From contig JAEURK010000307.1 in the NCBI GenBank assembly GCA_016789175.1, forward strand, positions 1-35,722: a DNA stretch of 35,722 bases, in the 5' to 3' direction. Position 1 is the first letter of the stretch. Each line of letters starts with the position of its first letter. The DNA comes from Anaerolineales bacterium. Its GTDB lineage: Bacteria; Chloroflexota; Anaerolineae; Anaerolineales; UBA6663. The notes beneath the pieces were generated by a model. That model was not told the DNA's origin. It worked only from the letters and a program-made list of their open reading frames with translations, and did not search any database. The translations under genes were made by a program, and so were the position numbers. Of the stretch, positions 1 to 8,270 are shown in pieces.

Positions 1-29
1 CTTCCACAGCGCGAGCCGCCGATCGAAGC

Positions 30-1460
30 TCACGCGCCGGGCGCGACGCAGGCCACCGTATACAGGCGCGTCACTGAACCGTCGGGCGAGATGACCTCGA
101 TTGCAATCGACGTTGACTGGCCATCGGTCAGCTGTACGCTGACCCGCTCTCCACGGTCAACGGTTGCGCCATCGAGGCGCACCGCGACGGCCCGCCGCGA
201 CGTGGCGCGCGGCGCGATCTCGATCGTCGAACGACCTGCCTCCAAAACGAGTTGATAGGATGTGAGGCCGGGTCGGAATTCGGGCGTCAGGCGTCCACCC
301 ACCACCCCGAGGCAACTGAGCGTCGCGATCCGATCCGGATGATCCGTGAGCAGCCGTTCACGCTCGACGTTGATCGCGGCCCAATCCGGATTTGTCAGGC
401 GATCGCCACAGACGGTCTGCCACACACCGCTCGGCCGCGGTGAAGGCGTTAAGGCCGCCGGGCCGAGATCCACCAGGCGCTGGGCGGCCTCCTCAAGATG
501 ATCGAGGTAACGTTCGCCGATGATGGCGTTGTCGTTGTGACCGCCGTAAGTGACGTCGAACTTACCCGTGACCTTGGCCCGAAAACCCTGCAACACCGAC
601 AGATATTCGTCGATCCGGTCCTCGCTGAACTGCATCCACAGCGCATCCACGATCGTCGGGCGATTGCTGCCGACGGAGTCCCCGGCGATCAGGAGCCGGT
701 TGGCCTCGTCCAGCAACGCAAGACAACCTGGCGAGTGCCCGGGGACGAAAAACACGCGAAACCGACGATCGCCCAGATCGAACACATCGCCCTCGTCCAC
801 TGGCAGGATCTTGTCAAGCTGGATCTCGTATCCGAACTGGTCGATGAAGCGCTCGACCAGGGGCAGATCGGCGTGGTGCATGTAGACGGCACAGTCATCC
901 TGAAACTGGCCCATCCGCGCGATGTGATCCGGGTGGCCGTGGGTGATGAACACGTCCAACGGCAAACCGCCGGTGTACTGCTCGACATAGCCGCGTAGAT
1001 CGCCGGCGCCCATCCCGGCATCGATCAACAGCGCGCGGCGGCTGCCGATGACGAGGTACATCTTGTCGTCATCGAAATCGCGGATCATGCGGAGACCCGG
1101 CGCCAGTTCGTGCGACACATAGGTGGCACGGTCACGCACCTGCAGGTCATAGCGATACGTGGCGCTGGCGCTCAGGCGCTCGCCCACCTGGGTCGCGGCC
1201 CGGATCTCGTACGTGCACGGCCCCGTCGGCCCCGGCTCACCGAACGCGACCATGGGGATCAGGCGATAGGGGTCAAACAAAGGGCTGGTTCGTGTGGGCG
1301 GTGTGCCGTCAAGCGTGTAACGAATCACCGCCCCTGCGATCGGCGTCGACAGCGTGATCATCTGCGGGACGGCGTAAGCGCCGGGTGCCGGAATCGCCGT
1401 CGGTGGTTGCGGGTCGGCCGAACCGCTCGTCCCGTCATTGGTCGTACGGGGTCCACTCAT
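30..1460 (-). CDS. Metallo-beta-lactamase-fold hydrolase with chitobiase-like and cadherin-like beta domains
   Basis: A 476-residue protein with an unusual three-part layout. Residues about 25-95 resemble the chitobiase/FN3-like beta domain (IRYTLDGTPPTRTSP), the middle is an MBL-fold hydrolase, and the last 100 residues resemble a cadherin-like beta-sandwich (LTPEFRPGLTSYQL, ending SPDGSVTRLYTV). The metal-binding motif THGHPDH is at H174, H176, D178 and H179, with a further His in GHSPGC (H242) and a later YGGH, so the dinuclear metal site looks intact. I chose the ATG at 1460 because a G-rich Shine-Dalgarno sequence precedes it; a start 11 codons upstream is open but less well supported. 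No signal peptide is visible, which is odd for domains usually found outside the cell. The substrate cannot be told from sequence; lactonase, thioesterase and phosphodiesterase activities all occur in this fold. The next gene upstream on the same strand is a histidine phosphatase. Confidence 0.85.
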   Translation of the reverse strand: MSGPRTTNDGTSGSADPQPPTAIPAPGAYAVPQMITLSTPIAGAVIRYTLDGTPPTRTSPLFDPYRLIPMVAFGEPGPTGPCTYEIRAATQVGERLSASATYRYDLQVRDRATYVSHELAPGLRMIRDFDDDKMYLVIGSRRALLIDAGMGAGDLRGYVEQYTGGLPLDVFITHGHPDHIARMGQFQDDCAVYMHHADLPLVERFIDQFGYEIQLDKILPVDEGDVFDLGDRRFRVFFVPGHSPGCLALLDEANRLLIAGDSVGSNRPTIVDALWMQFSEDRIDEYLSVLQGFRAKVTGKFDVTYGGHNDNAIIGERYLDHLEEAAQRLVDLGPAALTPSPRPSGVWQTVCGDRLTNPDWAAINVERERLLTDHPDRIATLSCLGVVGGRLTPEFRPGLTSYQLVLEAGRSTIEIAPRATSRRAVAVRLDGATVDRGERVSVQLTDGQSTSIAIEVISPDGSVTRLYTVACVAPGA

Positions 1461-1512
1461 CTCAGCCCCCCCTTGACTCGCGCATCGCAGCAAGAACCCT
1501 CCGCCAGGTCGG

Positions 1513-2154
1513 TTATACCATCAGTTTGCTTCGATACGCTTCGGGGACGAAGGCCAGACTGACATCCCAGAGCTCGTCGGCCCCAGGTCGCGCGGCCTTC
1601 CACACACCACAGGGCGGAACAGGGTTACCGCCGTCGAACAGGCGGGCGTAATGCGCCAGCACATCGCCGGGGAGATGCAGGGCCGAGAGCATGGCCGTGA
1701 TGGGACCGCCGTGGGTAACGAGTGCGATAGGTCCGAAGGCCAGGCTATGCGCCACAGCGCGATCCCACACCGGCCAAATCCGCGCCCGCAGGGCGTCGAT
1801 TGACTCGCCGGGCTGGACCTCCATCAGCTCTTCCTCGCATCGGAGGCCCGACTCACTGATCGCGGCGGCGAGAACGGCGGTACGATGCGTCCGCTCGAGC
1901 GGGCTGTACCACACGTTTCGGACCGAGTTGTCGCGCAGGAAACGCCCGACCTCGGCCGCCTCGAGTTCACCGGTCGTGACCAGTGGCGGACCCGGCGGCC
2001 GATGGTACGCGAGGTCCTTCCGCGACCAATCCGGCGTGCCATGTCGGATGAAATACACCACCGGAAAGTTCGCCAAAAAGCGGATCGCCTGCAACCCTGA
2101 ACCCTTTCGCTGCACCAACCGGGAAGATCGCCGTTGCGATGGGCTGGCAGCCAT
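1513..2154 (-). CDS. Histidine phosphatase family protein (phosphoglycerate mutase-like)
   Basis: A 213-residue member of the histidine phosphatase superfamily. The phosphorylated His lies in FIRHGTPDW (the RHG motif) and the second catalytic His in LVTHGGP; an acidic residue follows in SPLERTHRTA. The catalytic fold starts near VVYFIRHG, so the first 30 residues (basic, Ser-rich) may be an extension or an annotation artefact. I keep the ATG at 2154 because AAGGAG lies directly upstream, but the spacing to the ATG is only two bases. A TAGAAT -10-like box a few bases further upstream suggests the transcript may begin almost at the start codon. The substrate is not predictable; small phosphorylated metabolites are usual. 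It lies 52 bases upstream of the MBL-fold gene and may be co-transcribed with it. Confidence 0.85.
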   Translation of the reverse strand: MAASPSQRRSSRLVQRKGSGLQAIRFLANFPVVYFIRHGTPDWSRKDLAYHRPPGPPLVTTGELEAAEVGRFLRDNSVRNVWYSPLERTHRTAVLAAAISESGLRCEEELMEVQPGESIDALRARIWPVWDRAVAHSLAFGPIALVTHGGPITAMLSALHLPGDVLAHYARLFDGGNPVPPCGVWKAARPGADELWDVSLAFVPEAYRSKLMV

Positions 2155-2556
2155 GTCTCCTTATTCTAGCGTGTTTGGGTCCACTTTTTGCGGTTGTCAA
2201 AGGTCATTGCCTCGTTTTTCGCGCCCGCACGTTGACACGGAGACCGGGCCACCAGGCCGTGATCCCGTCTGAAGGCTGGCCAGAGCAACTCTCACTCGCC
2301 GGACGCGCCAACCAGACAGACGCGGCGGCAATTGCGGCGTTGACCCAAGACGCGCCTGCCCCTGGTGTGCCGGCACGACCTGTCAGTGCGTTTATTGCCG
2401 CGAAGTGCGCGGATTCGAACGACGGGGGCCCTGCTGACAACGGTCTCGGTTCCTTCCGCGTAATCCGCGGCTCGACTCCGCGCCTGGCAGCAGGCTCGTG
2501 CACGCTGCCCCTTTTGCGCAAACGTTTTCAGCGCAAGCGGGGTTACACTTGACCGC
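2155..2556. other. Divergent intergenic region, no gene seen
   Basis: About 400 bases separate two divergently transcribed genes. Open frames cross it on both strands but give low-complexity translations without recognisable domains, so I call none. It should contain both promoters. On the right a TACACT -10-like box at 2544-2549 is seven bases before the protease ATG. On the left, on the minus strand, TAGAAT lies just before the phosphatase start. Two tRNA T-arm-like segments (2411-2420 and 2466-2482) are present without an acceptor stem. Confidence 0.6.
2544..2549 (+). promoter_or_regulatory. -10-like box implying a leaderless start for the subtilisin gene
   Basis: TACACT matches the TAnnnT pattern of a -10 box and ends seven bases before the ATG at 2557, with no Shine-Dalgarno sequence between. 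Transcription would begin at or within a base or two of the start codon. No convincing -35 hexamer is visible at 16-18 bases upstream. Confidence 0.35.
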
Positions 2557-4974
2557 ATGTTGCCGACTTCACCTTCCGCAGACGCAGCGCCTGAACCTCG
2601 CTCAAAACCCGGCACTCTGGCCTGGGCGCTGTTCATCGTAGTCCTCGCAATTCTGGGCATCGTCCTGGGGGTCTTTGGTGCGATCCTGGTGACGGCTTAT
2701 CGCGTGATCGAGGTCTCAGGACGCAACCTGGCGCCGGAATGGGGCTGGGCCGTCGGACAGGCCATCGGCCTGGTGCTGGTCGCCGGATTGGCGGCGCTCA
2801 TCGCCGGGCTGTGGCGGGCGCAGCCATTTCGATCGTATCTGATCGGCCTGGCCGGGCTGGCCGGGTTGGCCGCAACCCTGAGCCTGGTGCGCGCTACGGA
2901 GATCCAGGCCGACGGTTGGCGGAGCACCCTGACCCTGCTGGTTGGTGCACTATGGCTTGGCCTCGGGTGGCTGGCGACTCGCGGGCGACGGCTGCGACTC
3001 AGCCGGGCCGGCGGCCTGCTGGCCGGCGGCCTGCTGACCGGGCTCGCCTGCGCCCTGCTTTTGGGCACGCCGTGGCTGGTGTTCGGCGCCCTGGGTGCGC
3101 TCAGCGCGCTGGCCGGGCAGATCCTGGCGAGTCTCGTGCTCGGCGCTGCCAGCGCGATCTGGCTCGAGGGCTTCGTGTTTGGGCCGACGGCCGCCATAGT
3201 GATGAGCTGGCGGCGCTCGCTCCTGGCGGCAGGCTTCGTCGCTGCGATCGGACTCCTCCTGGTGGGGCTTTCGGTCGGCGCGAATGCCATGCAGCTTATC
3301 GTCGCGCCGCCGCTTGCCGCCCTCGGTTGGCTCGTCGCCTGGCAGGATCGGATCGCGCGCGACAAGGGCTCCAGTGGTCGGGCTGCCGTTACGCTCGTGC
3401 TCGCCATGACTGTCGCCCTGGCGCTCAGCACGTTCGACCCCGAAGAGCAATCGATGTATCTCATCGATGACGCGGTCGGGTTGTGGGCGACCGCCGCGTC
3501 CCTGTCAGGCGTCGTCCTGGGCCTGGCGCTTGGGCTGGTGGGGCTCGCGTTGGGAACGCATCGCAGCGGCGCGACTCAGCGCGGCTGGAGCGGCGCAGTG
3601 ACGGCTGTCGTAAGCGCCGGTCTTTGTCTCGGGCTCTATCTGGGGGTGGGTCAGCCCGGAGCCTACGGCGACCGGCTCTTCGTCGTTTTGCGCGATCAGG
3701 CGGACCTGACCGCCATCGACCCGGGCCTCGATCAGAAAGCGCGGGCCACCGCCGTGTACTTGACCCTGACGGCCCACGCCATGGCCAGCCAGGCAGATTT
3801 GCGAGCCACGCTCGCTGCGTTCCGGATCTCGTATACCCCTTACTATCTCGTCAACGCGATCGAGGTCGACGGTGGCCCGCTGGTCCGGATCTGGCTCAGT
3901 CTGCGGCCGGAAGTGGCCAGCATCACAACCAGTCAGGTGTTGCGCCCGGTCTTCGTTGAGCCCGCGCCCACGAGCGGCAGCGAATCTCCCCTCCCGGAGC
4001 CCCAGTGGAACCTGACCCTGATCGGCGTTGATCAGGTCTGGGCCGAGTTCGGCGCCACCGGCAGCGGCATCGTCGTGGGCCAGTCCGATTCGGGCGTCGA
4101 GGGCGAACACCCTGCGCTGGCCGCCCAATATCGGGGCCGCGAAGAGGGAGACGATTACAACTGGCTGGATCCCTGGGAGAAGACGTCCTCGCCAAGCGAT
4201 CGCGGCGGGCACGGCACGCATACCCTCGGCACCATCCTGGGTGCCGGCGGCATCGGCGTAGCACCAGATGCCACCTGGCTCGCATGCCGCAACCTAGCGC
4301 GCAATCTCGGAAGCCCGGCCCTGTACCTGGACTGCATGCAATTCATGCTTGCGCCCTACCCGCGCGACGGCAGCGCGTTCGTCGACGGCGACCCGAATCG
4401 CGGCGCGCATGTGATCAACAACTCCTGGGGCTGCCCGTCGATCGAGGGGTGCTCGCCCGCGACGCTCGGACCCGCGGTCGACGCCCTGCGCGCGGCCGGG
4501 ATCTTCGTCGTCGCCTCGGCCGGCAACGACGGACCCGGCTGCAGCACGGTGATGGACCCGATCGCGATCTACGACGGGGCCTTCTCGGTCGGTGCGATCG
4601 ACAGCCTGGGCGAGCTGGCCGGCTTCAGCAGCCGCGGTCCGGTGCCTGGCGACGGTGCGATCGGAAAGCCAGACATCGCCGCGCCGGGCGTCGACGTCCT
4701 CTCGTCGTTGCCGAACGGCACATACGGCAGCAACTCGGGCACCTCGATGGCGGGTCCGCATATCGTGGGGGTGGTGGCCCTGATGTGGTCCGCGAACCCG
4801 CGCCTGATCGGCGACATCGACACCACCGAGCAACTTCTACGGGATACGGCCCGCCCGTATATGGGTGCTCTCACGGCGCCGAATTGCGACCTGGCCGCCC
4901 ACCCCGAGTGGGCCGTCGGCGCTGGCATCGTCGACGCTTACGCCGCGGTCAAAGCTGCGCTCGCGCTGCCGTGA
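2557..4974 (+). CDS. Polytopic membrane protein with C-terminal subtilisin-like serine protease (peptidase S8)
   Basis: An 805-residue fusion. Residues about 20-370 form roughly ten hydrophobic membrane segments with no recognisable family. A linker of about 100 residues follows, then a full subtilase domain from about 480 to the end. The catalytic triad is complete: Asp511 in QSDSGVEGEHP, His552 in GGHGTHT and Ser730 in GTSMAGPH, with the oxyanion Asn657 in SAGNDGPG. There is no classical secretion signal; the membrane block must orient the protease, which I expect to face outside. Typical subtilisins are secreted with a short propeptide, so this arrangement suggests membrane-tethered processing or quality control. 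The linker (405-475) could act as an inhibitor-like prodomain, but that is inference. The stop is four bases from the stop of the convergent heme oxygenase gene. Confidence 0.9.
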   Translation: MLPTSPSADAAPEPRSKPGTLAWALFIVVLAILGIVLGVFGAILVTAYRVIEVSGRNLAPEWGWAVGQAIGLVLVAGLAALIAGLWRAQPFRSYLIGLAGLAGLAATLSLVRATEIQADGWRSTLTLLVGALWLGLGWLATRGRRLRLSRAGGLLAGGLLTGLACALLLGTPWLVFGALGALSALAGQILASLVLGAASAIWLEGFVFGPTAAIVMSWRRSLLAAGFVAAIGLLLVGLSVGANAMQLIVAPPLAALGWLVAWQDRIARDKGSSGRAAVTLVLAMTVALALSTFDPEEQSMYLIDDAVGLWATAASLSGVVLGLALGLVGLALGTHRSGATQRGWSGAVTAVVSAGLCLGLYLGVGQPGAYGDRLFVVLRDQADLTAIDPGLDQKARATAVYLTLTAHAMASQADLRATLAAFRISYTPYYLVNAIEVDGGPLVRIWLSLRPEVASITTSQVLRPVFVEPAPTSGSESPLPEPQWNLTLIGVDQVWAEFGATGSGIVVGQSDSGVEGEHPALAAQYRGREEGDDYNWLDPWEKTSSPSDRGGHGTHTLGTILGAGGIGVAPDATWLACRNLARNLGSPALYLDCMQFMLAPYPRDGSAFVDGDPNRGAHVINNSWGCPSIEGCSPATLGPAVDALRAAGIFVVASAGNDGPGCSTVMDPIAIYDGAFSVGAIDSLGELAGFSSRGPVPGDGAIGKPDIAAPGVDVLSSLPNGTYGSNSGTSMAGPHIVGVVALMWSANPRLIGDIDTTEQLLRDTARPYMGALTAPNCDLAAHPEWAVGAGIVDAYAAVKAALALP

Positions 4975-4978
4975 AAAC

Positions 4979-5629
4979 TCAGCCAGCTGGGCTGGGTGTC
5001 GGCGCCAGAGCCTCGAACAGCCTGTGGTTGAGATCGAAGGCCAGGCACGCCTCGGCCACGACGGCGCTGACGACCGAAGCGCTTAGCGCCAGGCCATCGA
5101 GCCGCGCGCGATAGGCGACCTTATACGCCTCCGGGTCAAGGATCGCCGGGAAGGCATAGAAGGCGGCGCCCGTCTCGGCCTTGAGATCGAAGGTGCGCAC
5201 CACGATCCGCCTGAGCATTTGACCGCCCGAGAGGTCGCCAAGGTAGCGCGTGTAGTGGTGGCCGATCAACAAAGCCGGATCGGCATCAGCGGCCTGCTCG
5301 ATCCGGCAGGCATAAGCGACCGACTCCGGCCGGGGCAGCGTCTCCCGCCATTCCTCGGCGCCGGTGAACCAGCGCAGATCGGCTTCGAGCGCAGCTGTTC
5401 GGCTCAGATCGGGATCGCGAACGGCCCGAACCACCGAATGATCCCCAAGCCGCTCCAGGGCAGCTTCAAGCGCAGCATAGATCGGGTGGAGCGCCCTCAG
5501 ATACTCGACATACATGGCGCGCTGGGCTCGGCCGGAGAACAGCAGTCTGGCAAAAGGCGTCGACTCGACGGCTCGATGGGCCGTTTTTGTGCCGGCACGC
5601 AGATCGGCTGAGAGTTGCGGGATGTCCAT
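4979..5629 (-). CDS. Heme oxygenase (biliverdin-producing)
   Basis: A 216-residue protein of the HO-1-type family, which opens heme to biliverdin, CO and Fe2+ using reductant and O2. The proximal heme ligand is His18 in KTAHRAVEST, and the distal-helix glycine motif GDLSGGQ is at 131-137. The length is typical for bacterial enzymes. The start at 5629 has AGGAGG six bases upstream; an in-frame upstream extension lacks such support. The product may serve iron recovery from heme or supply biliverdin for a phytochrome; no phytochrome gene is in the window. The enzyme needs oxygen, so together with nifJ and the hydrogenase it points to a cell that meets both oxic and anoxic conditions. It is separated from the HAD gene upstream by 132 bases and probably has its own promoter. 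Confidence 0.9.
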   Translation of the reverse strand: MDIPQLSADLRAGTKTAHRAVESTPFARLLFSGRAQRAMYVEYLRALHPIYAALEAALERLGDHSVVRAVRDPDLSRTAALEADLRWFTGAEEWRETLPRPESVAYACRIEQAADADPALLIGHHYTRYLGDLSGGQMLRRIVVRTFDLKAETGAAFYAFPAILDPEAYKVAYRARLDGLALSASVVSAVVAEACLAFDLNHRLFEALAPTPSPAG

Positions 5630-5761
5630 CGTGGTCCTCCTGTGTGATGGGGACCATCCTACCGATGGACATCGGCGTTGTCTTCCGGCGAGTTCAACCC
5701 GCGCGTTGAGCTTGGTCAAGTCGGACCGCGCTCTGGGTAAACCGACACTGACCGCCGCCGC

Positions 5762-6481
5762 CTACCTGGTTTTGACCTCGGTCTCGAGCCGGGCGAGCAA
5801 TGGCGGCAATTGGCCGATGTGCTGGAGCTCGAAAAAGCCCGGCCGTTCCGGGGGCGGCGGCTCAGCGGATTCGTGGGCCCAGGTCAGGCTGTGCGGGATA
5901 TAGACGGCGTGGCCACCCAATTCCAGCACCGGCAGGATGTCGGAGCGGAGCGAGTTGCCGACCATCAAGAAGCGTTCAGGCGCAAGGCTGTGGCGGGCCA
6001 ACACCGCTGCGTACCCGGATCGGGTCTTGTCGCTCACGATCTCGACCTGTCCGAAGCGTGCCGCCAGCCCCGAGCGCAAGATCTTGGTCTCTTGATCGCG
6101 CAGATCGCCCTTGGTGATCACCATCAATCGATAGCGCGGCTTGAGGGCGTCGAGGGTATCGGCGACATGGTCCAACACTTCGACATCTGACGTGAGCATC
6201 TCGCGCGCGATGTCGATGATGGACTGCACATCCCGGCCTGAGACGCGCCCATCGGTCATCTCCACGGCCGTCTCGATCATCGAGAGCGCAAAGGCCTTAA
6301 TCCCGTAGCCGAAATGCTGGAGATTGCGGACTTCGGTCGCGTACAGGCGAGCCTCGACCTGATCTCGGCTGACATAGCGCGCGAGCAGGTCGCGGTAGCG
6401 CTCCTGGGCCGCGACATACAGGCGCTCGTTGTGCCAGAGCGTGTCGTCAGCGTCGAACGCAATCACGTCGAAACGCGGCAT
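5762..6481 (-). CDS. HAD-family hydrolase (phosphatase)
   Basis: A 239-residue haloacid-dehalogenase-fold phosphatase. Motif I is DADDTLW with nucleophile Asp10 and acid/base Asp12; a Thr-Lys pair in VITKGD and the acidic motif in VGNSLRSDI complete the site. The helical cap inserted after motif I places it in subfamily I. The substrate is unknown. It is the third gene of a tight run (deaminase, PPOX flavoprotein, HAD) with gaps of 17 and 21 bases, so one transcript is likely. GAGGTG precedes the ATG at a normal distance. Confidence 0.88.
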   Translation of the reverse strand: MPRFDVIAFDADDTLWHNERLYVAAQERYRDLLARYVSRDQVEARLYATEVRNLQHFGYGIKAFALSMIETAVEMTDGRVSGRDVQSIIDIAREMLTSDVEVLDHVADTLDALKPRYRLMVITKGDLRDQETKILRSGLAARFGQVEIVSDKTRSGYAAVLARHSLAPERFLMVGNSLRSDILPVLELGGHAVYIPHSLTWAHESAEPPPPERPGFFELQHIGQLPPLLARLETEVKTR

Positions 6482-6502
6482 CGTGGCACCTCGGGCTGTC
6501 GT

Positions 6503-6931
6503 TCATGGCAACGGGTCGAGGCCGCGCACCCGCTTGGGCTCGACCACGATCACGGCGCTGAAACGTTCGCTGAAGCTCGCGATTGTCTGGCCGATGGCCG
6601 GTATCGCTTCGGCATACTTGGCGAGATAGTCGGCATTGTCGCGCGGCGCCGGGCCGTCGGCTGCGAGCGCTGCACGCCCGAGGATCACCTGGACATCGTC
6701 GCCGCCCGCGTCGCAGTTGAAGTTCAACGACACCCGTGGGTTCGCGGCGACATGCGCGACCTTGCGGGCTGTCGGCTCCGAGTAAATCACGATGCGGGCG
6801 CCATCCCACACGAACCAGACCGGCCGTGGCTGCGGCGCACCGGAAGCCGAGACGGTCGTCAACCAGATGACCTGCTCCGAGCTGAGGCGCGCCAACGCCC
6901 GCTGTTCGATCGGTCGCGTCCAGTGTTCCAT
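6503..6931 (-). CDS. PPOX-class flavin/F420-dependent split-barrel protein
   Basis: A 142-residue protein with the split beta-barrel of the pyridoxamine-5'-phosphate-oxidase superfamily. Characteristic stretches are WLTTVSASGAPQPRPVWF near the N-terminus, the strand IVIYSEPTARKVAHVAANPRV and the C-terminal VEPKRVRGLD. The pattern resembles actinobacterial PPOX-class F420-dependent reductases, but sequence alone cannot separate F420 from FMN use. GGAGG precedes the start at 6931. It lies between a deaminase and a HAD phosphatase in one probable operon, which gives no clear common pathway. Confidence 0.82.
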   Translation of the reverse strand: MEHWTRPIEQRALARLSSEQVIWLTTVSASGAPQPRPVWFVWDGARIVIYSEPTARKVAHVAANPRVSLNFNCDAGGDDVQVILGRAALAADGPAPRDNADYLAKYAEAIPAIGQTIASFSERFSAVIVVEPKRVRGLDPLP

Positions 6932-6948
6932 GGCTCCTCCCGGTCGAG

Positions 6949-7425
6949 TCAGCTTGCCGCTGTCCAGAAACCGTCGTGAACGGTTCTCGCCTCGGCTTCG
7001 ATGAGCGGCCCGATCACTTCGGTCGGGTGGCCACCGTGGGCCAATAAGGCCGCGCAGCCCAGCGGCAGGTTTTCGGGCCCGTTACCGGCCACTGCGTAGA
7101 GCGACGCCTCGCTCAGGGCGAAGACCACGCGGCGGACACCGCCCCAGAAGATCGCGCCCGCGCACATCGGGCAGGGCTCGGTGCTCGCGTACAGCGTGCA
7201 GGTCTCAAGCAGCTCGCGCGGAAACAGGCGGCTGGCTTCGCGCATCAGATTTGTCTCCGCGTGGCCAGTGCAATCACGGCCTGTGACAACCGTGTTCTCG
7301 GCCTCGAGGATGACATGGCCTTGCGGATCCGCCAGCAGCGCCCCAAACGGATGGTTACCATGGGCGCGCGCCTGACGGGCGCGCTCGATCGATTTGCGAA
7401 GCAGCGCAAGCTCTTGTTCTGTCAT
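6949..7425 (-). CDS. Nucleoside/nucleobase deaminase (CMP/dCMP-type zinc deaminase)
   Basis: A 158-residue cytidine-deaminase-fold enzyme. The zinc site is complete: HAETN supplies the His ligand and catalytic Glu, and PCPMCAGAI supplies two Cys ligands. Its length, and FWGGVRRVVFALS after the PCxxC motif, fit guanine deaminase or a general nucleoside deaminase better than tRNA adenosine deaminase TadA, but the assignment is not certain. It is the first gene of a probable three-gene operon and faces the DUF2270 gene across a 103-base shared promoter region. Confidence 0.85.
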   Translation of the reverse strand: MTEQELALLRKSIERARQARAHGNHPFGALLADPQGHVILEAENTVVTGRDCTGHAETNLMREASRLFPRELLETCTLYASTEPCPMCAGAIFWGGVRRVVFALSEASLYAVAGNGPENLPLGCAALLAHGGHPTEVIGPLIEAEARTVHDGFWTAAS

Positions 7426-7528
7426 AGGATCCTTACTCGCACAGGGCGCAAACCCAGACCGGGCTCGGGCGGGGCTCGGATAATGTTACAACAAGAACAC
7501 AACGTCGCCTGTCGCAGTGGAGGATGTC
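7426..7528. promoter_or_regulatory. Divergent promoter region between deaminase and DUF2270 genes
   Basis: GATAAT at 7479-7484 is a good -10-like box for the rightward gene, giving a leader of about 40 bases that carries GGAGG at 7519-7523. The leftward gene has AAGGAT ahead of its ATG. No -35 element is convincing on either strand. Confidence 0.4.
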
Positions 7529-8254
7529 ATGACCAAACCTGTCGCCGGCCCTCCGATCGATCAGCGTCTGGACCTCGGAAACGTCACCCGCGCCGAGTTC
7601 ATCAACGCCATGGTCCACCTCTACCGAGGTGAACTCGGCGAGGCTACAGCCTGGCGCGGCCGCATCGATACGACGTCGCATTGGGCGATCGTACTGAGCG
7701 CCTCTGCCTTGAGCTTCGTGTTTGGGGACCCGTCTGGCGAGCGCCACGTGCTGATCCCGATCATCAGCGTGTTTTGCGTGTTCCTGCTTCTCATGGAAGC
7801 GCGCCGCTATCGGTTTTTCGACATCTGGCGCTCGCGTGCGCGCCTGATCGAAATGAACTTCTATCGACCGCTGCTCGACGGCAGCCGACCGCCGCAACCG
7901 GATTGGACCGGGCGTCTGGCGCAAGACCTCGAGTGGCCTACGTTCCACCTGCCGTGGTGGGAGGCCGCCGGGCGGCGACTGCGCCGCAATTATCAGGGCA
8001 TCTTCCTCATCCAGCTGGGCAGCTGGCTGGTCGCGCTGATGACCTTCCCGGCGCCCACGACCATGTGGACCGAGATCGTGGCGCGGGCGGGGGTCGGGCC
8101 GGTTCCCGGCGCCTGGATGATGGCGGCCACCAGCGTCTTCTATGCGGGTCTGGTGGCGCTCGGCCTTTTCAGCTTTTGGGCCAGCCGGATCGCCAAAGGA
8201 CTGCCCGCGGGCCATCCCGACCGGCTCGGTCGGGGCCGCCCCGACGATGTATGA
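7529..8254 (+). CDS. DUF2270 predicted integral membrane protein
   Basis: A 241-residue protein that I recognise as DUF2270. The N-terminal part holds FINAMVHLYRGELGEATAWRGRID followed by two close membrane segments (about 50-90). A middle soluble part is rich in Trp and Arg, and two further membrane segments lie near 165-220. The function is unknown; families like this occur in Chloroflexota, actinobacteria and proteobacteria. The ATG at 7529 follows GGAGG by five bases; a GTG 12 bases upstream overlaps the ribosome-binding site and is rejected. The gene ends 16 bases from the convergent MgsA-like gene. Confidence 0.85.
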   Translation: MTKPVAGPPIDQRLDLGNVTRAEFINAMVHLYRGELGEATAWRGRIDTTSHWAIVLSASALSFVFGDPSGERHVLIPIISVFCVFLLLMEARRYRFFDIWRSRARLIEMNFYRPLLDGSRPPQPDWTGRLAQDLEWPTFHLPWWEAAGRRLRRNYQGIFLIQLGSWLVALMTFPAPTTMWTEIVARAGVGPVPGAWMMAATSVFYAGLVALGLFSFWASRIAKGLPAGHPDRLGRGRPDDV

Positions 8255-8270
8255 ACGACGATCGCGGGCG

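Noticed and set aside
2411..2482. Two tRNA T-arm-like segments (GGATTCGAAC; CGCGG-CTCGACT-CCGCG).
   Set aside because: No matching acceptor stem, anticodon arm or CCA end could be found on either strand, so no tRNA is called.
2204..2552. Open frames on both strands in the gap before the subtilisin gene.
   Set aside because: Low-complexity translations, no ribosome-binding site, mutual overlap on opposite strands, and overlap with the promoter.
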